A stretch of DNA of 64,000 nt from G965216255 sp965216255 (GTDB lineage Bacteria; Bacteroidota; Rhodothermia; Rhodothermales; Bin80), in contig OZ244148.1 of the NCBI GenBank assembly GCA_965216255.1, positions 124,001-188,000 of the forward strand. The letters are read 5' to 3'. Positions within the stretch are counted from its first letter, which is position 1, and every line of letters starts with the position of its first letter. The position numbers and the translations under genes are program-made. This document shows positions 56,209-64,000 of this stretch, piece by piece. A model generated the notes under the pieces. It was not told the DNA's origin. It saw only the letters and a list, made by a program, of their open reading frames with translations, and did not search any database.

Positions 56209-56955
56209 TTATCGAGGTCTGTACACAATCAGTGTCGCATTATCCTGTCCGGGTCGGTTGTGTGCACCAACGGCATCCAAGATTGCTGCGGCTATGTCAG
56301 AAGCCGAGGGTCTGCCAGCTGTCACGATTTCCACTAGCTCCCCTGTCGCGCAGGTTTCCACTCCGTCACTGGCGACAATAACGGTATCTCCAGACTGGAG
56401 GTCCAAAGCCTCCTTCGGGGCATCCACGTAACTTATCTTGCCGCCTTGCACGGCCTCGAGCAAAATTCCACGGCGGCGTGACTGCGCCGCCGCCTCAGGA
56501 GTTATCTCTCCTGCCGCCGCACGCATATCAAGCAAACCGCCGATCGAGTGGTTTTCATTCAGTCGGTCGATTGCGCCGTTCCTTATCAGCCACACGGGGC
56601 TATCCCCCACACTGACCCAGAACAGCTGATCCTTGGCGATGGCAACCCCCACAAGAGTGGTTCCCATCTCGGCAAGCTTGGAATCGTCCTCTTTCCCGTC
56701 CAGAACGGCGCCGTTGGCATCTTCCAGCGCAGCCAACAACCGCCGTCGCAGATCCTGCTGTGAGCTCTGGACGAAAGAATCCCGAAATCCATCGACTGCC
56801 ACCCGGCTAGCCACTTCCCCGCCGAAGGTACCACCGATACCATCGGCCAGCACGAGTAGATAGCTTCCCCGCTCCCATTCCAGGCAACAGGCGGCATCTT
56901 GCTGGGATTCACGGCCACCCTGGATTTGATCCAACGCTATCGCAGCTTGCATCAC
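56209..56955 (-). CDS. PP2C-family Ser/Thr phosphatase (cluster gene 4)
   Basis: 248 aa, complete PPM fold motifs: GGRESQQDAACC, LLVLADGIGGTFGGEVAS, EMGTTLVGVAIAK, FWVSVGDSPVWLI, DTVIVASDGVETC and GQDNATLIVY, including the metal-binding Asp residues. It would remove phosphates placed by the kinase of the cluster. Its start overlaps the stop of the FHA gene (ATGA), indicating coupled translation and a matched dose of reader and eraser. Confidence 0.93.
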   Translation of the reverse strand: MMQAAIALDQIQGGRESQQDAACCLEWERGSYLLVLADGIGGTFGGEVASRVAVDGFRDSFVQSSQQDLRRRLLAALEDANGAVLDGKEDDSKLAEMGTTLVGVAIAKDQLFWVSVGDSPVWLIRNGAIDRLNENHSIGGLLDMRAAAGEITPEAAAQSRRRGILLEAVQGGKISYVDAPKEALDLQSGDTVIVASDGVETCATGELVEIVTAGRPSASDIAAAILDAVGAHNRPGQDNATLIVYRPR

Positions 56956-57623
56956 GCCGGTGAATTCGACCCCTCCCAGACAAACGTATCATCGCACAAT
57001 GCGACGAAACGTAATGTAGTGGCGCCAAGCGAAACAATATTTCCGGTAATCAGCTCCGTCGGCGAAAGCACCGGCTTACCGTCCAGGTAGGTCAGGTTCG
57101 TCCCGGTACCCTGATAAATGTAAAACCGGTTGTGCTTGGGGTCGTATGCTACGACAGCATGGGAGTCACGTGAAATCTGACGGTCCCCGAAATCGACGCG
57201 TGCGCGTGCCTTGGCCCCGCGTCCGAGAGTATTCTGGCCATTGCCCAACCTGATGGCTGCACCCTTGCCAGGCCCGTCGACGATGACGAGCCACCCTACC
57301 ACGGGATCTGACATGGGATCAGTTGGTGCCGGCTCATGGGCTGACTCACCAATCTTTCTCCGTGCTCCCGCAGCAATAACAGTGCGTGGCTCATCTGTAG
57401 AAAACCGCACGAGGCGACTTTCCGAGTCGCCGCGATTGTGTTGAGCAGGCTTGGTGGGAGGATCCAGGGGCACAGACACTTCGTGCCGTCCTTGGCCTTC
57501 TTGTTCTTCTGTCGATCTATCCCTGGGATTGGGTGCAAGGCCACGAAACAGTCCTTGACCATCTGCCGGATTAACGGTTGGCACGTCCACGGGAAGCCCG
57601 TCGGTGTTCAGCTTCTTCGGCAT
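56952..57623 (-). CDS. Soluble FHA-domain protein (cluster gene 3)
   Basis: 223 aa. The N-terminal ~115 residues are disordered and charged, with Thr-containing stretches (VPTVNPADGQGLFRGL, DEPRTVIAAG) that could be phosphorylation targets. The FHA domain (about 120-223) has GWLVIVDGPGKGAAIRLGNG, NTLGRGAKARARVDFGDRQI, SRDSHAVVAYDP, TNLTYLDGKPV. The order resembles Fha-type adaptors in T6SS threonine-phosphorylation control, where FHA proteins link kinase to machine. It starts 12 bp after the channel gene stop. Confidence 0.9.
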   Translation of the reverse strand: MPKKLNTDGLPVDVPTVNPADGQGLFRGLAPNPRDRSTEEQEGQGRHEVSVPLDPPTKPAQHNRGDSESRLVRFSTDEPRTVIAAGARRKIGESAHEPAPTDPMSDPVVGWLVIVDGPGKGAAIRLGNGQNTLGRGAKARARVDFGDRQISRDSHAVVAYDPKHNRFYIYQGTGTNLTYLDGKPVLSPTELITGNIVSLGATTLRFVALCDDTFVWEGSNSPA

Positions 57624-57634
57624 AGCGATTGTGT

Positions 57635-58441
57635 CTACTCCTCAAAGAGGCGGTTAATGAGATTGTCCAAGCAGTACTGACCAGCTCGATTCAGTGCTGC
57701 CTCCTCCCTTCCCTGGGCAACATGCTGCAGGAAAACAAGCACGGCTGCCATGACCAAAGCAAGAAACGTCGTATTGAAGGCAAGTCCCAGCTTTGTTGTC
57801 ATGGCCCCGAACCATACCCGCACGGCCTGTGCATCATCCAGACTAGGCATGTTGTTGGCCGCAGAAAGCGCTAGGGCAATGCCGATAACTGTCCCGATGA
57901 AACCCAGTGTCGGAATAAGCCAAACGATATAGCGCAACATGTTGTACTTGAGATCGATTTCGTGTTGCATAAGCTCAAGACTGGAATTTACCAAGCTGTT
58001 GGCCTGACTTGCTGACCTGCTGATTTGGAACTGCTGAATCGAGCGGAGAACCATCCGTTGCACGCAATAGTGCCTCGCGCGACGAGCCTTCACCATCCTT
58101 CTGTATATCGGAATCAGATCTTTGGATCTGAGAATCGTGGTGTCATCCTCAGGCAACAGCCCCAAACCAAGTTGCCTGACCTCCTCGCTCGCACGCTTGA
58201 GCCGGCACCAGACTTCGGCTAGACCAACGAAGAGCATCATCCACATCACATTCTGAATTGTAAAGGGATAATGTGCACCCCCCCGATCGAGCAGCACCGC
58301 GGACAAGTAAATGTGGTCACTTCCGGACTCCGGCGCGCGAAGCACCACACTGAGAACCGCAATCAGGCCGGCTGCAACCAGGAGGCCGGCCAACACTCCA
58401 ATAATACGACTGGTTGATTCTTCGACTACTGGCAGAATCAC
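57635..58441 (-). CDS. MotA/TolQ/ExbB-like channel protein (cluster gene 2)
   Basis: 268 aa with four hydrophobic segments: about 12-35 (IIGVLAGLLVAAGLIAVLSV), 60-78, 170-195 (YIVWLIPTLGFIGTVIGIAL) and 212-238 (LAFNTTFLALVMAAVLVFLQ). The P-T-L-G-F-I-G-T-V-x-G-I motif is the TolQ/ExbB/MotA channel signature. A cytoplasmic loop lies between the second and third helices. It presumably forms a proton-conducting or force-transducing complex with the vWA protein, which has the single-helix anchor expected of a MotB/ExbD partner. No flagellar, Tol or Ton genes are nearby. Confidence 0.88.
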   Translation of the reverse strand: MILPVVEESTSRIIGVLAGLLVAAGLIAVLSVVLRAPESGSDHIYLSAVLLDRGGAHYPFTIQNVMWMMLFVGLAEVWCRLKRASEEVRQLGLGLLPEDDTTILRSKDLIPIYRRMVKARRARHYCVQRMVLRSIQQFQISRSASQANSLVNSSLELMQHEIDLKYNMLRYIVWLIPTLGFIGTVIGIALALSAANNMPSLDDAQAVRVWFGAMTTKLGLAFNTTFLALVMAAVLVFLQHVAQGREEAALNRAGQYCLDNLINRLFEE

Positions 58442-58848
58442 GGCTCAAACGATAAACGGAGTAAGGTTGGCGGTGCAACTTCGGCAGCCAAGCATATTGG
58501 TTTGCAATCGAGATCTGTGCATAGTCCTTAACGTGGCTTTAATCTGCACATATAAAGCTCCTCCAAGAAATCCGGACTCGTGCAACGTTCACACCTTGAG
58601 AGTTCCTGCCACATTCCGTCATTCCTTGTCTCGTCTTGTCTGCAAGCCAAACGTCACGCTGCTCAATCCGTAGTACCATATCTCTTCGCCTACAGACCGA
58701 GACGTATTGATGATCTTCGGCATCCCCTGCACTTGCAATATCTCATCTGCGTGCCCCCCCGTGCGAAAGATTCATTTCCTACGACGTTGACCAGTGCGCT
58801 AGCATTTCCCAGATCGGTCTCCGGATAGTACCACCTTAATGCCTTCTC
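58442..58848. other. Intergenic region inside the signalling cluster
   Basis: About 400 bp between the kinase stop and the channel gene start. The size suggests an independent promoter for the five downstream genes. TTTATATGTG-like AT-rich words lie near 58545-58560, but no full promoter or terminator can be assigned by eye. Short plus-strand frames have no support. Confidence 0.4.
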
Positions 58849-61515
58849 CTAATCTTGAGTCCTGTCTAGGAAAGCTTGGGCATCTGCATGTCCCTGGTCG
58901 GCTGCCAGACGAAACCACTTCAATGCCTCCTGGTAGTCCTGGGTCACTCCATTGCCATTGGCGTACATCCAGCCCAGGTTGGACTGGGCTTGGGCATTCC
59001 CCTGGTCGGCTGCCAGACGAAACAGCCTCAATGCCTCCTGGTAGTCCCGGGTCACGCCATTGCCATTGGCGTACATCCAGCCCAGGTTGGACTGGGCTTG
59101 GGCATTCCCCTGGTCGGCTGCCAGACGATACCACTTCAATGCCTCCTGGTAGTCCCGGGTCACGCCATTGCCATTGGCGTACATCCAGCCCAGGTTGGAC
59201 TGGGCTTGGGCATTCCCCTGGTCGGCTGCCAGACGATACCACTTCAATGCCTCCTGGTAGTCCCGGGTCACGCCATTGCCATTGGCGTACATCCAGCCCA
59301 GGTTGGACTGGGCTTGGGCATTCCCCTGGTCGGCTGCCAGACGAAACAGCCTCAATGCCTCCTGGTAGTCCCGGGTCACGCCATTGCCATTGTCGTACAT
59401 CCAGCCCAGGTTGGACTGGGCATCTGCATGTCCCTGGTCGGCTGCCAGACGAAACAGCCTCAATGCCTCCTGGTAGTCCCGGGTCACGCCATTGCCATTG
59501 GCGTACATCAAGCCCAGGTTGGACTGGGCATCTGCATGTCCCTGGTCGGCTGCCAGACGATACCATCTCAATGCCTCCTGGTAGTCCCGGGTCACGCCAT
59601 TGCCATTGTCGTACATCCAGCCCAGGTTGTGTTGGGCTTGGGCATTCCCCTGGTCGGCTGCCAGACGATACCACTTCAATGCCTCCCCGTAGTCCCGGGT
59701 CACGCCATTGCCATTGTCGTACATCCAGCCCAGGTTGTGTTGGGCTTGGGCATTCCCCTGGTCGGCTGCCAGACGATACCACTTCAATGCCTCCCCGTAG
59801 TCCCGGGTCACGCCATTGCCATTGTCGTACATCAAGCCCAGGTTGTGTTGGGCTTGGGCATTCCCCTGGTCGGCTGCCAGACGAAACAGCCTCAATGCCT
59901 CCTGGTAGTCCCGGGTCACGCCATTGCCATTGGCGTACATCAAGCCCAGGTTGGACTGGGCATCTGCATGTCCCTGGTCGGCTGCCAGACGATACCATCT
60001 CAATGCCTCCTGGTAGTCCCGGGTCACGCCATTGCCATTGTCGTACATCCAGCCCAGGTTGTGTTGGGCTTGGGCATTCCCCTGGTCGGCTGCCAGACGA
60101 TACCACTTCAATGCCTCCCCGTAGTCCCGGGTCACGCCAATGCCATTGTCGTACATCAAGCCCAGGTTGTGTTGGGCTTGGGCATTCCCCTGGTCGGCTG
60201 CCAGACGATACCACTTCAATGCCTCCCCGTAGTCCCGGGTCACGCCATTGCCATTGTCGTACATCCAGCCCAGGTTGGACTGGGCATCTGCATGTCCCTG
60301 GTCGGCTGCCAGACGAAACAGCCTCAATGCCTCCTGGTAGTCTTGAGACTCGCCATCACCAGTGGCATATGCAACTCCCAATTCGAATTGGGCTTGGGCA
60401 GTAGTCAGCCGATTGCCCCTCAGGGCCAATCCAGTCGCTAACAGAAGCGCGACCGCAACCAACGTAACCGAGAATACTGAAGCAGGGTTGACCCGGCTCT
60501 TCGGCCTTCGTAATTGCGCCGAATGTGATTGGCGCTCAGCCCTTGATGAAGAGCTGGTCGACTCGAATGGCACTCTTGTAGCCGGCCTCCTGATTCTCTC
60601 CAAGAGATCATCACACGTCCGAATGCGCGATGACACCGAGATCCCGAGGCAACCGTCAATGGCAGCGAGTAATCCTGGAGAATACCTACCGGACCCGAGC
60701 CTCTTTGCAGATGGTAACGGATCGGAATTACCTTGAAGAACTTCGTATGCCCGCGTCTGAACCTTAACAGGATTAGGCGGAACCCAAGGAGGGTTTGAAC
60801 CCGCTACCATGCGCCACATGGTAGCTCCAACTCCGTATATATCGGTCCATTTACCAATTTCACCGTCACCGACTTGCTCCATGGCTGCATATCCATCGGT
60901 ATACGGGGCCATGGACTTTGTAACGCCGGACGCCTCCTGCTTGGCAGTACCGAAATCTATGAGCACAGGCTGATTATCTGTCCTGCGAATGAGGATGTTC
61001 GATGGTTTAACATCTCGATGAACGACCCCTGAATCATGCACTAGCCTCAGCCCTCCCAGTAGCGGAATCATCACGTCACGCATGTCTGACTCAGTAAAGG
61101 GATCACTCTTGGCTTCTCTGCACCGCAATAGCTCGGACAAAGACAAGCCCGGCACGTAATCCATAACCATATACGCGGTGCCATTGGCTCGAAAGAAGTC
61201 GCGACAAGTGACAATATTTGAATGCTCTCGAAATGCTTCGAGCTGTCGAGCTTCCTCAAGAAAGCGCCGCATACCATCTTCAAACGGGGCTTCGACACCG
61301 GAACTCCGGGGCTCGACAGAGGCAAACCGACGTATGGCGATCTCAACCGGGAAATACTCCTTAATGGCCACTTGGGCACCAAGCTCTTTGTGGCGACTCA
61401 AGTACACCACGCCGAAACCACCGCTACCAAGCACAGACTCGAGTTGATAGACACGCAACAAGGTGCCGTCCCTCAGAAATCCCCCGGCGTGTTCACGCGA
61501 GTGCGGTGTACTCAA
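58849..61515 (-). CDS. Membrane Ser/Thr protein kinase with Sel1-repeat exterior (cluster gene 1)
   Basis: 888 aa. Hanks-type kinase domain at about 20-300: G-loop LGSGGFGVVYLSR, Lys in VAIKEYFPVEIA, catalytic loop GVVHRDVKPSNILI, DFG in LIDFGTAKQ, APYTDGYAAMEQ activation end. A basic linker leads to a transmembrane helix (about 345-363, FSVTLVAVALLLATGLAL). From about 370 there are 14 Sel1-like repeats of exactly 36 residues (AQAQSNLGWMYANGNGVTRD, then YQEALKWYRLAADQGN), ending in a partial unit. Sel1 arrays form alpha-solenoids that bind proteins, here outside the inner membrane. Inference: receptor kinase that phosphorylates the FHA/vWA machinery encoded downstream. An IS5-like element sits 88 bp upstream of the start. 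Confidence 0.93.
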   Translation of the reverse strand: MSTPHSREHAGGFLRDGTLLRVYQLESVLGSGGFGVVYLSRHKELGAQVAIKEYFPVEIAIRRFASVEPRSSGVEAPFEDGMRRFLEEARQLEAFREHSNIVTCRDFFRANGTAYMVMDYVPGLSLSELLRCREAKSDPFTESDMRDVMIPLLGGLRLVHDSGVVHRDVKPSNILIRRTDNQPVLIDFGTAKQEASGVTKSMAPYTDGYAAMEQVGDGEIGKWTDIYGVGATMWRMVAGSNPPWVPPNPVKVQTRAYEVLQGNSDPLPSAKRLGSGRYSPGLLAAIDGCLGISVSSRIRTCDDLLERIRRPATRVPFESTSSSSRAERQSHSAQLRRPKSRVNPASVFSVTLVAVALLLATGLALRGNRLTTAQAQFELGVAYATGDGESQDYQEALRLFRLAADQGHADAQSNLGWMYDNGNGVTRDYGEALKWYRLAADQGNAQAQHNLGLMYDNGIGVTRDYGEALKWYRLAADQGNAQAQHNLGWMYDNGNGVTRDYQEALRWYRLAADQGHADAQSNLGLMYANGNGVTRDYQEALRLFRLAADQGNAQAQHNLGLMYDNGNGVTRDYGEALKWYRLAADQGNAQAQHNLGWMYDNGNGVTRDYGEALKWYRLAADQGNAQAQHNLGWMYDNGNGVTRDYQEALRWYRLAADQGHADAQSNLGLMYANGNGVTRDYQEALRLFRLAADQGHADAQSNLGWMYDNGNGVTRDYQEALRLFRLAADQGNAQAQSNLGWMYANGNGVTRDYQEALKWYRLAADQGNAQAQSNLGWMYANGNGVTRDYQEALKWYRLAADQGNAQAQSNLGWMYANGNGVTRDYQEALRLFRLAADQGNAQAQSNLGWMYANGNGVTQDYQEALKWFRLAADQGHADAQAFLDRTQD
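58885..60405 (-). repeat. Tandem array of fourteen ~108-bp Sel1-coding repeats
   Basis: The units are almost identical at DNA level, differing mainly at three switch points: N-x-GN versus GH-AD at the junction, DNGNG versus ANGNG, and KWYR versus RLFR/RWYR. Because the unit is a multiple of three, unrelated frames on both strands stay open for more than 450 codons. These are side effects, not genes. The homogeneity implies recent expansion or ongoing gene conversion and makes repeat number a likely polymorphism. Confidence 0.95.
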
Positions 61516-61602
61516 TTCTTTAGCCAGTTTTTTGGTGCATTTAAGATAGCCCCGCCAAGGCTATTGGTTATAGTGGGGCATTCCGGCTACCCAGGATATC
61601 AC

Positions 61603-63088
61603 GAGCCTCTTGCAAAAACCCACCAGACAAGCGGTTCGCCCCTTTGCAGTCGAGGGAGATAGGGGACTGGCGCCCCCGATTTCGGTATCTTCAGAGGTGT
61701 CACAAATCTCTAAGACACCGAGACAGCCATGTCCCCTGGAAGCAAGATACTGTGTTCTTGGATAAGCCACCAAAGGCAACTCTTCTGCTGCGCGGAGGAA
61801 TTGCTCGGTCCTTTGACCGAGCTGCAGACGAAGCTTCTGAACGTGTTGGATATCGTTCGCATTGAGTGCTATCTGTGCAGCGATCCCACGGCAGCGCGCG
61901 GGCGCAGGATCGTGCGGCGCTTGCGCGGGCGTTTCTTGCGAAGGCGGTCTACAATATCGGTACGACCCGCGCGTTGATCGACCGGATTTGCTCTGACCCA
62001 CCGTTGCGCCACCTGTGTGGGTGGCAACGTTAAGACCGGGTTCCAAGCGAGGCGACCTTTTCACGCGCATTCGCAGAGTTTGCCGTGACTAGTCTGCCAG
62101 ATCAGATGCATCGTGCGCTGATTGAATCGTGCTACGAGGATGAGGTAGTTGGGCATATCTCCCGTGATTCGACGGTGATTCAAGCTCGCGAGTGCCCTGC
62201 TGCGAAGGAGCCGGCGCCTGCCAAGCGCAAGCCTGGGCGAGCGCGCAAGGGGGAGCAATCTCCAAGGAAGGACCGGCGCGTCGTACGCCAGTTGGATATG
62301 AGTCTGCAGGAGATGGAAGATGACCTGCCAAAGGAGTGCAACCGGGGAGCCAAGCGCAATTCCAAGGGCTACAAGCAAAGCTGGAGCGGCTACAAGCTGC
62401 ACACTGATGTGGCAGACGGGGGCATACCGATTAGTTGCATCGTGACGTCCGCGTCGGTGCATGACAGTCAGGTGGCCATTCCACTGGGGGCCAAGTCCGC
62501 GGAGCTGGTAACGAGTTTATACGATGTGATGGATAGCGCCTATGATGTGGAGCAAATACGCCTCCACAGCCAGCGTCTTGGACATGTGCCGATCATTGAC
62601 GAGCACCCGCGTACGCGCGCTGGGAAGGAGGCGCTAAAGCGTGAGGCGAAGACCCAGCGTACGGCTGGGTCTGTAGCGCCAGCGCGCGAGCGCTACAAAG
62701 AGCGTTCGACTGTCGAGCGCGTCTTTGGTCGCCTCAAAGACGAGTATAGCGCTCGTCACGTTCGTAGCAATGCGAAGGTGAAGTGTCACCTCATGTTCGG
62801 TATGCTCGCGCTGACCGTAGACCAAATGGTGCGACTGCTGGGCTGAACGAGTTCACCTAAGCGCAGAAAGGCGCCTGTCGTGCCAGGTGCACAGGATAGG
62901 TATGCGTGATTGTCAGAGTTAATCGCCGAAATCTGTCTTTTCGAGCCGAAATCACTGCAACAGTTAGCGGTGTCGGAGTGCGAACATCACATCGGCATCT
63001 TTTTCCTTCAACCCATTGGGTGCACCCTGCATTGCTGCGTCGATTGCCGAAACCGACAATGCCAGCAGCACATTTATGCAAGAGCCTC
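61603..63088 (+). mobile_element. IS5-like element, copy B, with target duplication
   Basis: Bounded by inverted repeats GAGCCTCTTGCA (from 61603) and TGCAAGAGCCTC (to 63088), with TCAC repeated on each side (61599-61602 and 63089-63092) as a 4-bp target duplication. It aligns with copy A at 14792-16227. It landed 88 bp upstream of the kinase gene, so it may have cut the cluster from its native promoter or supplied a new one. Confidence 0.85.
61742..62846 (+). pseudogene. IS5-like (DDE_Tnp_1) transposase, copy B
   Basis: N-terminal FLDKPPKATLLLRGG and RSFDRAADEASERVGYRSH end at TGA; a shifted frame gives AFLAKAVYNIGTTRALIDRI and CGWQR, then TAA. The long frame 62085-62846 carries ISRDSTVIQARE (Asp), LYDVMDSAYDVEQI (Asp) and ERSTVERVFGRLKDEYS (Glu), so the catalytic triad is complete here, unlike copy A. 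The TGA and the TAA are shared with copy A, so both descend from an already interrupted element. A Met at 62085 could express only the C-terminal three-quarters. Confidence 0.87.
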
Positions 63089-63274
63089 TCACGAACATCT
63101 GAGCACAAATGAGCGTTAAGCAGCCGAAGCTGCGCTGGATGGCGCCAGACGGCCGCGGCGAGCTTTCAAGATTCCGTTGAGGCGCTGCCGGGCTTTCGCT
63201 TTCGGGAGAACACCCGTTGCGTTGCGTACGATTGAACAGTACCATGCGCTGGCTATTCTCCGTCGGTCTGCAGA

Positions 63275-63944
63275 TTGTTTTGGGCTACCTGGCAGGGCTG
63301 GCCATCTTTGGCCTGCTTCTTTTTTTGGCCTGGGCACTATTCTGATCCCGGTGCCTTGCCCTTTGAGGGCCGGGTCAGGATCCCTGCGCGCCTCTTACCG
63401 GCAACTGTACGTGCGAAATTTAGCCGGCGTCACCTCGGGCCTCCTGAACCCAAATTGCCGACCTGCTAAAGGAAGAAGGCCTCAAGGCCAGCACACCCTA
63501 CATCTACAACGTAGTAAAGGCCGCGGGCTGTGCTATACGGTCGCTTTTGGCTCTCAAGCTCTGGGGCATCGGGAGGCCTTCCCGGATCATGGCCGAGACA
63601 CTGGACGAAGGGCTGGCTCTCTTTGCTGGCCTCAATGCTATTCCGAAGCGGTCCACGCCCAGTGAATACACCGCGCGGTGCGATCCCCACTTTACCGGAG
63701 AGCCCATGCACCGCTGGTATCATGCCGCAGCCAGGCTTGGCCTGCGTCTGGGGGGTGGCCAGTCCTTGATAGGGACTTTCACACCATTCCCTATCACAGC
63801 GACGAGGCGCTGATCGAAAAACGCTATGTCAGCAAGCGTAGCCGCCGGCAACGGGGCATACTGACCATTCTGGCCCGCAATGCCGAGGCCCGCATGTTCT
63901 CCTGCGCCGACTGCACGCTGCGCAAAAAGGACCAGAGATATTAG
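63275..63944 (+). pseudogene. IS4-superfamily-like transposase relic
   Basis: Fragments in several frames keep a consistent order: DPGALPFEGRVRIPARLLPA, KASTPYIYNVVKAAG-like text after a shift, SLLALKLWGIGRPSRIMAET, LDEGLALFAGLNAIPKRSTP, SEYTARCDPHFTGEPMHRWY, then RDFHTIPYHSDEALIEKRYV, SKRSRRQRGILTILARNA and CADCTLRKKDQRY. This is the text of a long IS4-like transposase group whose name I cannot assign. It has at least three shifts, and its C-terminal part is missing at 63944. A 33-codon hydrophobic frame at 63244-63345 (MRWLFSVGLQIVLGYLAG) precedes it and may be part of the same relic or chance. Confidence 0.65.
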
Positions 63945-64000
63945 CCAAGACGCACATCCCATGCTTCCAAATCCCGGCTTCCAAGGGGTGTTCGGGCGAG

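Noticed and set aside
53712..58441. Zorya anti-phage system
   Set aside because: A MotA-like and a MotB-like anchor are present, but the second subunit carries vWA rather than an OmpA-like domain. ZorC/ZorD-type proteins are absent, and the kinase/PP2C/FHA set is foreign to Zorya.
58885..60405. CRISPR or other DNA-level repeat array
   Set aside because: The 108-bp units are contiguous without spacers and encode Sel1 repeats in one frame.
58799..60441. Three very long overlapping frames (471-521 codons) on both strands across the kinase 3' half
   Set aside because: They arise because the 108-bp Sel1-coding repeat is a multiple of three and lacks stops in several frames. The translations are monotonous (SPGSRHCHWRTSSPGW-like) and only the Sel1 frame has a domain and an intact N-terminus.
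53712..61515. T6SS PpkA/PppA/Fha regulatory locus
   Set aside because: Writer, eraser and reader are present, but no Tss baseplate, sheath, VgrG or ClpV gene lies in the window, and the TolQ-like and trypsin-fold proteins are not part of that set.

Overview
The window looks like a piece of a genome-reduced or recently relaxed FCB-group bacterium, most likely Rhodothermota/Bacteroidota. Three large exported proteins (520-4023, 34993-36390, 41665-45453) end in the 'NYPNPFNP' type A sorting domain of the type IX secretion system. Gene starts rarely have a clear Shine-Dalgarno, and GC is high. No tRNA, rRNA or CRISPR array was recognised. The sequence is crowded with insertion sequences (IS30, ISNCY, IS256 twice, IS1634 twice, an IS5-like element twice, IS66 relics twice, IS1380, IS3, and a last unnamed relic). 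Many ordinary genes are broken by single in-frame stops or one-base shifts, as expected of a host-associated or otherwise relaxed genome.

Layout. 1-5.6 kb: a secreted S8 protease and a divergent, decayed S8 protease. 5.9-10.7 kb: IS cluster (IS30, ISNCY, IS256, truncated IS1634). 10.8-14.8 kb: DUF3224-DUF1697 pair and a double-Cache autotransporter-like protein. 14.8-17.9 kb: IS5-like relic, IS66 end, second IS256. 17.9-30.4 kb: an accessory island. It holds a duplicated leader gene, an AAA ATPase, a CoiA-like nuclease, a three-gene DUF262 / DUF3696-ATPase / unknown module, and a tyrosine recombinase whose start is preceded by a 17+6+17 bp palindrome. Half of that palindrome is repeated 5.2 kb upstream. 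A truncated MT-A70 methylase and a Gabija-like pair (GajA intact, GajB with one extra base) follow. 30.5-32.7 kb: intact IS1634. 32.7-41.4 kb: a HEPN-like gene split by two in-frame stops, a coupled hydrolase/propeller/amidohydrolase set, an FRG protein, a RelB-YafQ type toxin-antitoxin pair and transposase relics. 41.7-45.5 kb: a giant leucine-rich-repeat T9SS protein. 46.2-47.9 kb: a MobC/relaxase mobilisation module. 48.4-50.5 kb: an exported helix-hairpin-helix protein and an HNH nuclease. 50.8-53.1 kb: a dead miaA, an ankyrin protein and a small membrane protein. 53.7-61.5 kb: a six-gene phospho-signalling cluster. 61.6-64 kb: second IS5-like element and another transposase relic.

The two most interesting systems are described next. 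(1) The minus-strand cluster at 53.7-61.5 kb joins a membrane Ser/Thr kinase carrying 14 near-identical Sel1 repeats, a MotA/TolQ/ExbB-like channel, an FHA protein, a PP2C phosphatase, a membrane protein with a catalytically dead trypsin fold plus coiled coil plus FHA, and a MotB-like membrane-anchored vWA protein. It reads as one phosphorylation-controlled membrane machine. (2) The 20.4-30.4 kb island looks like a defence island: DUF262/DUF3696/third gene (possibly Menshen-like) and Gabija-like genes sit on either side of a recombinase with its own candidate crossover site.
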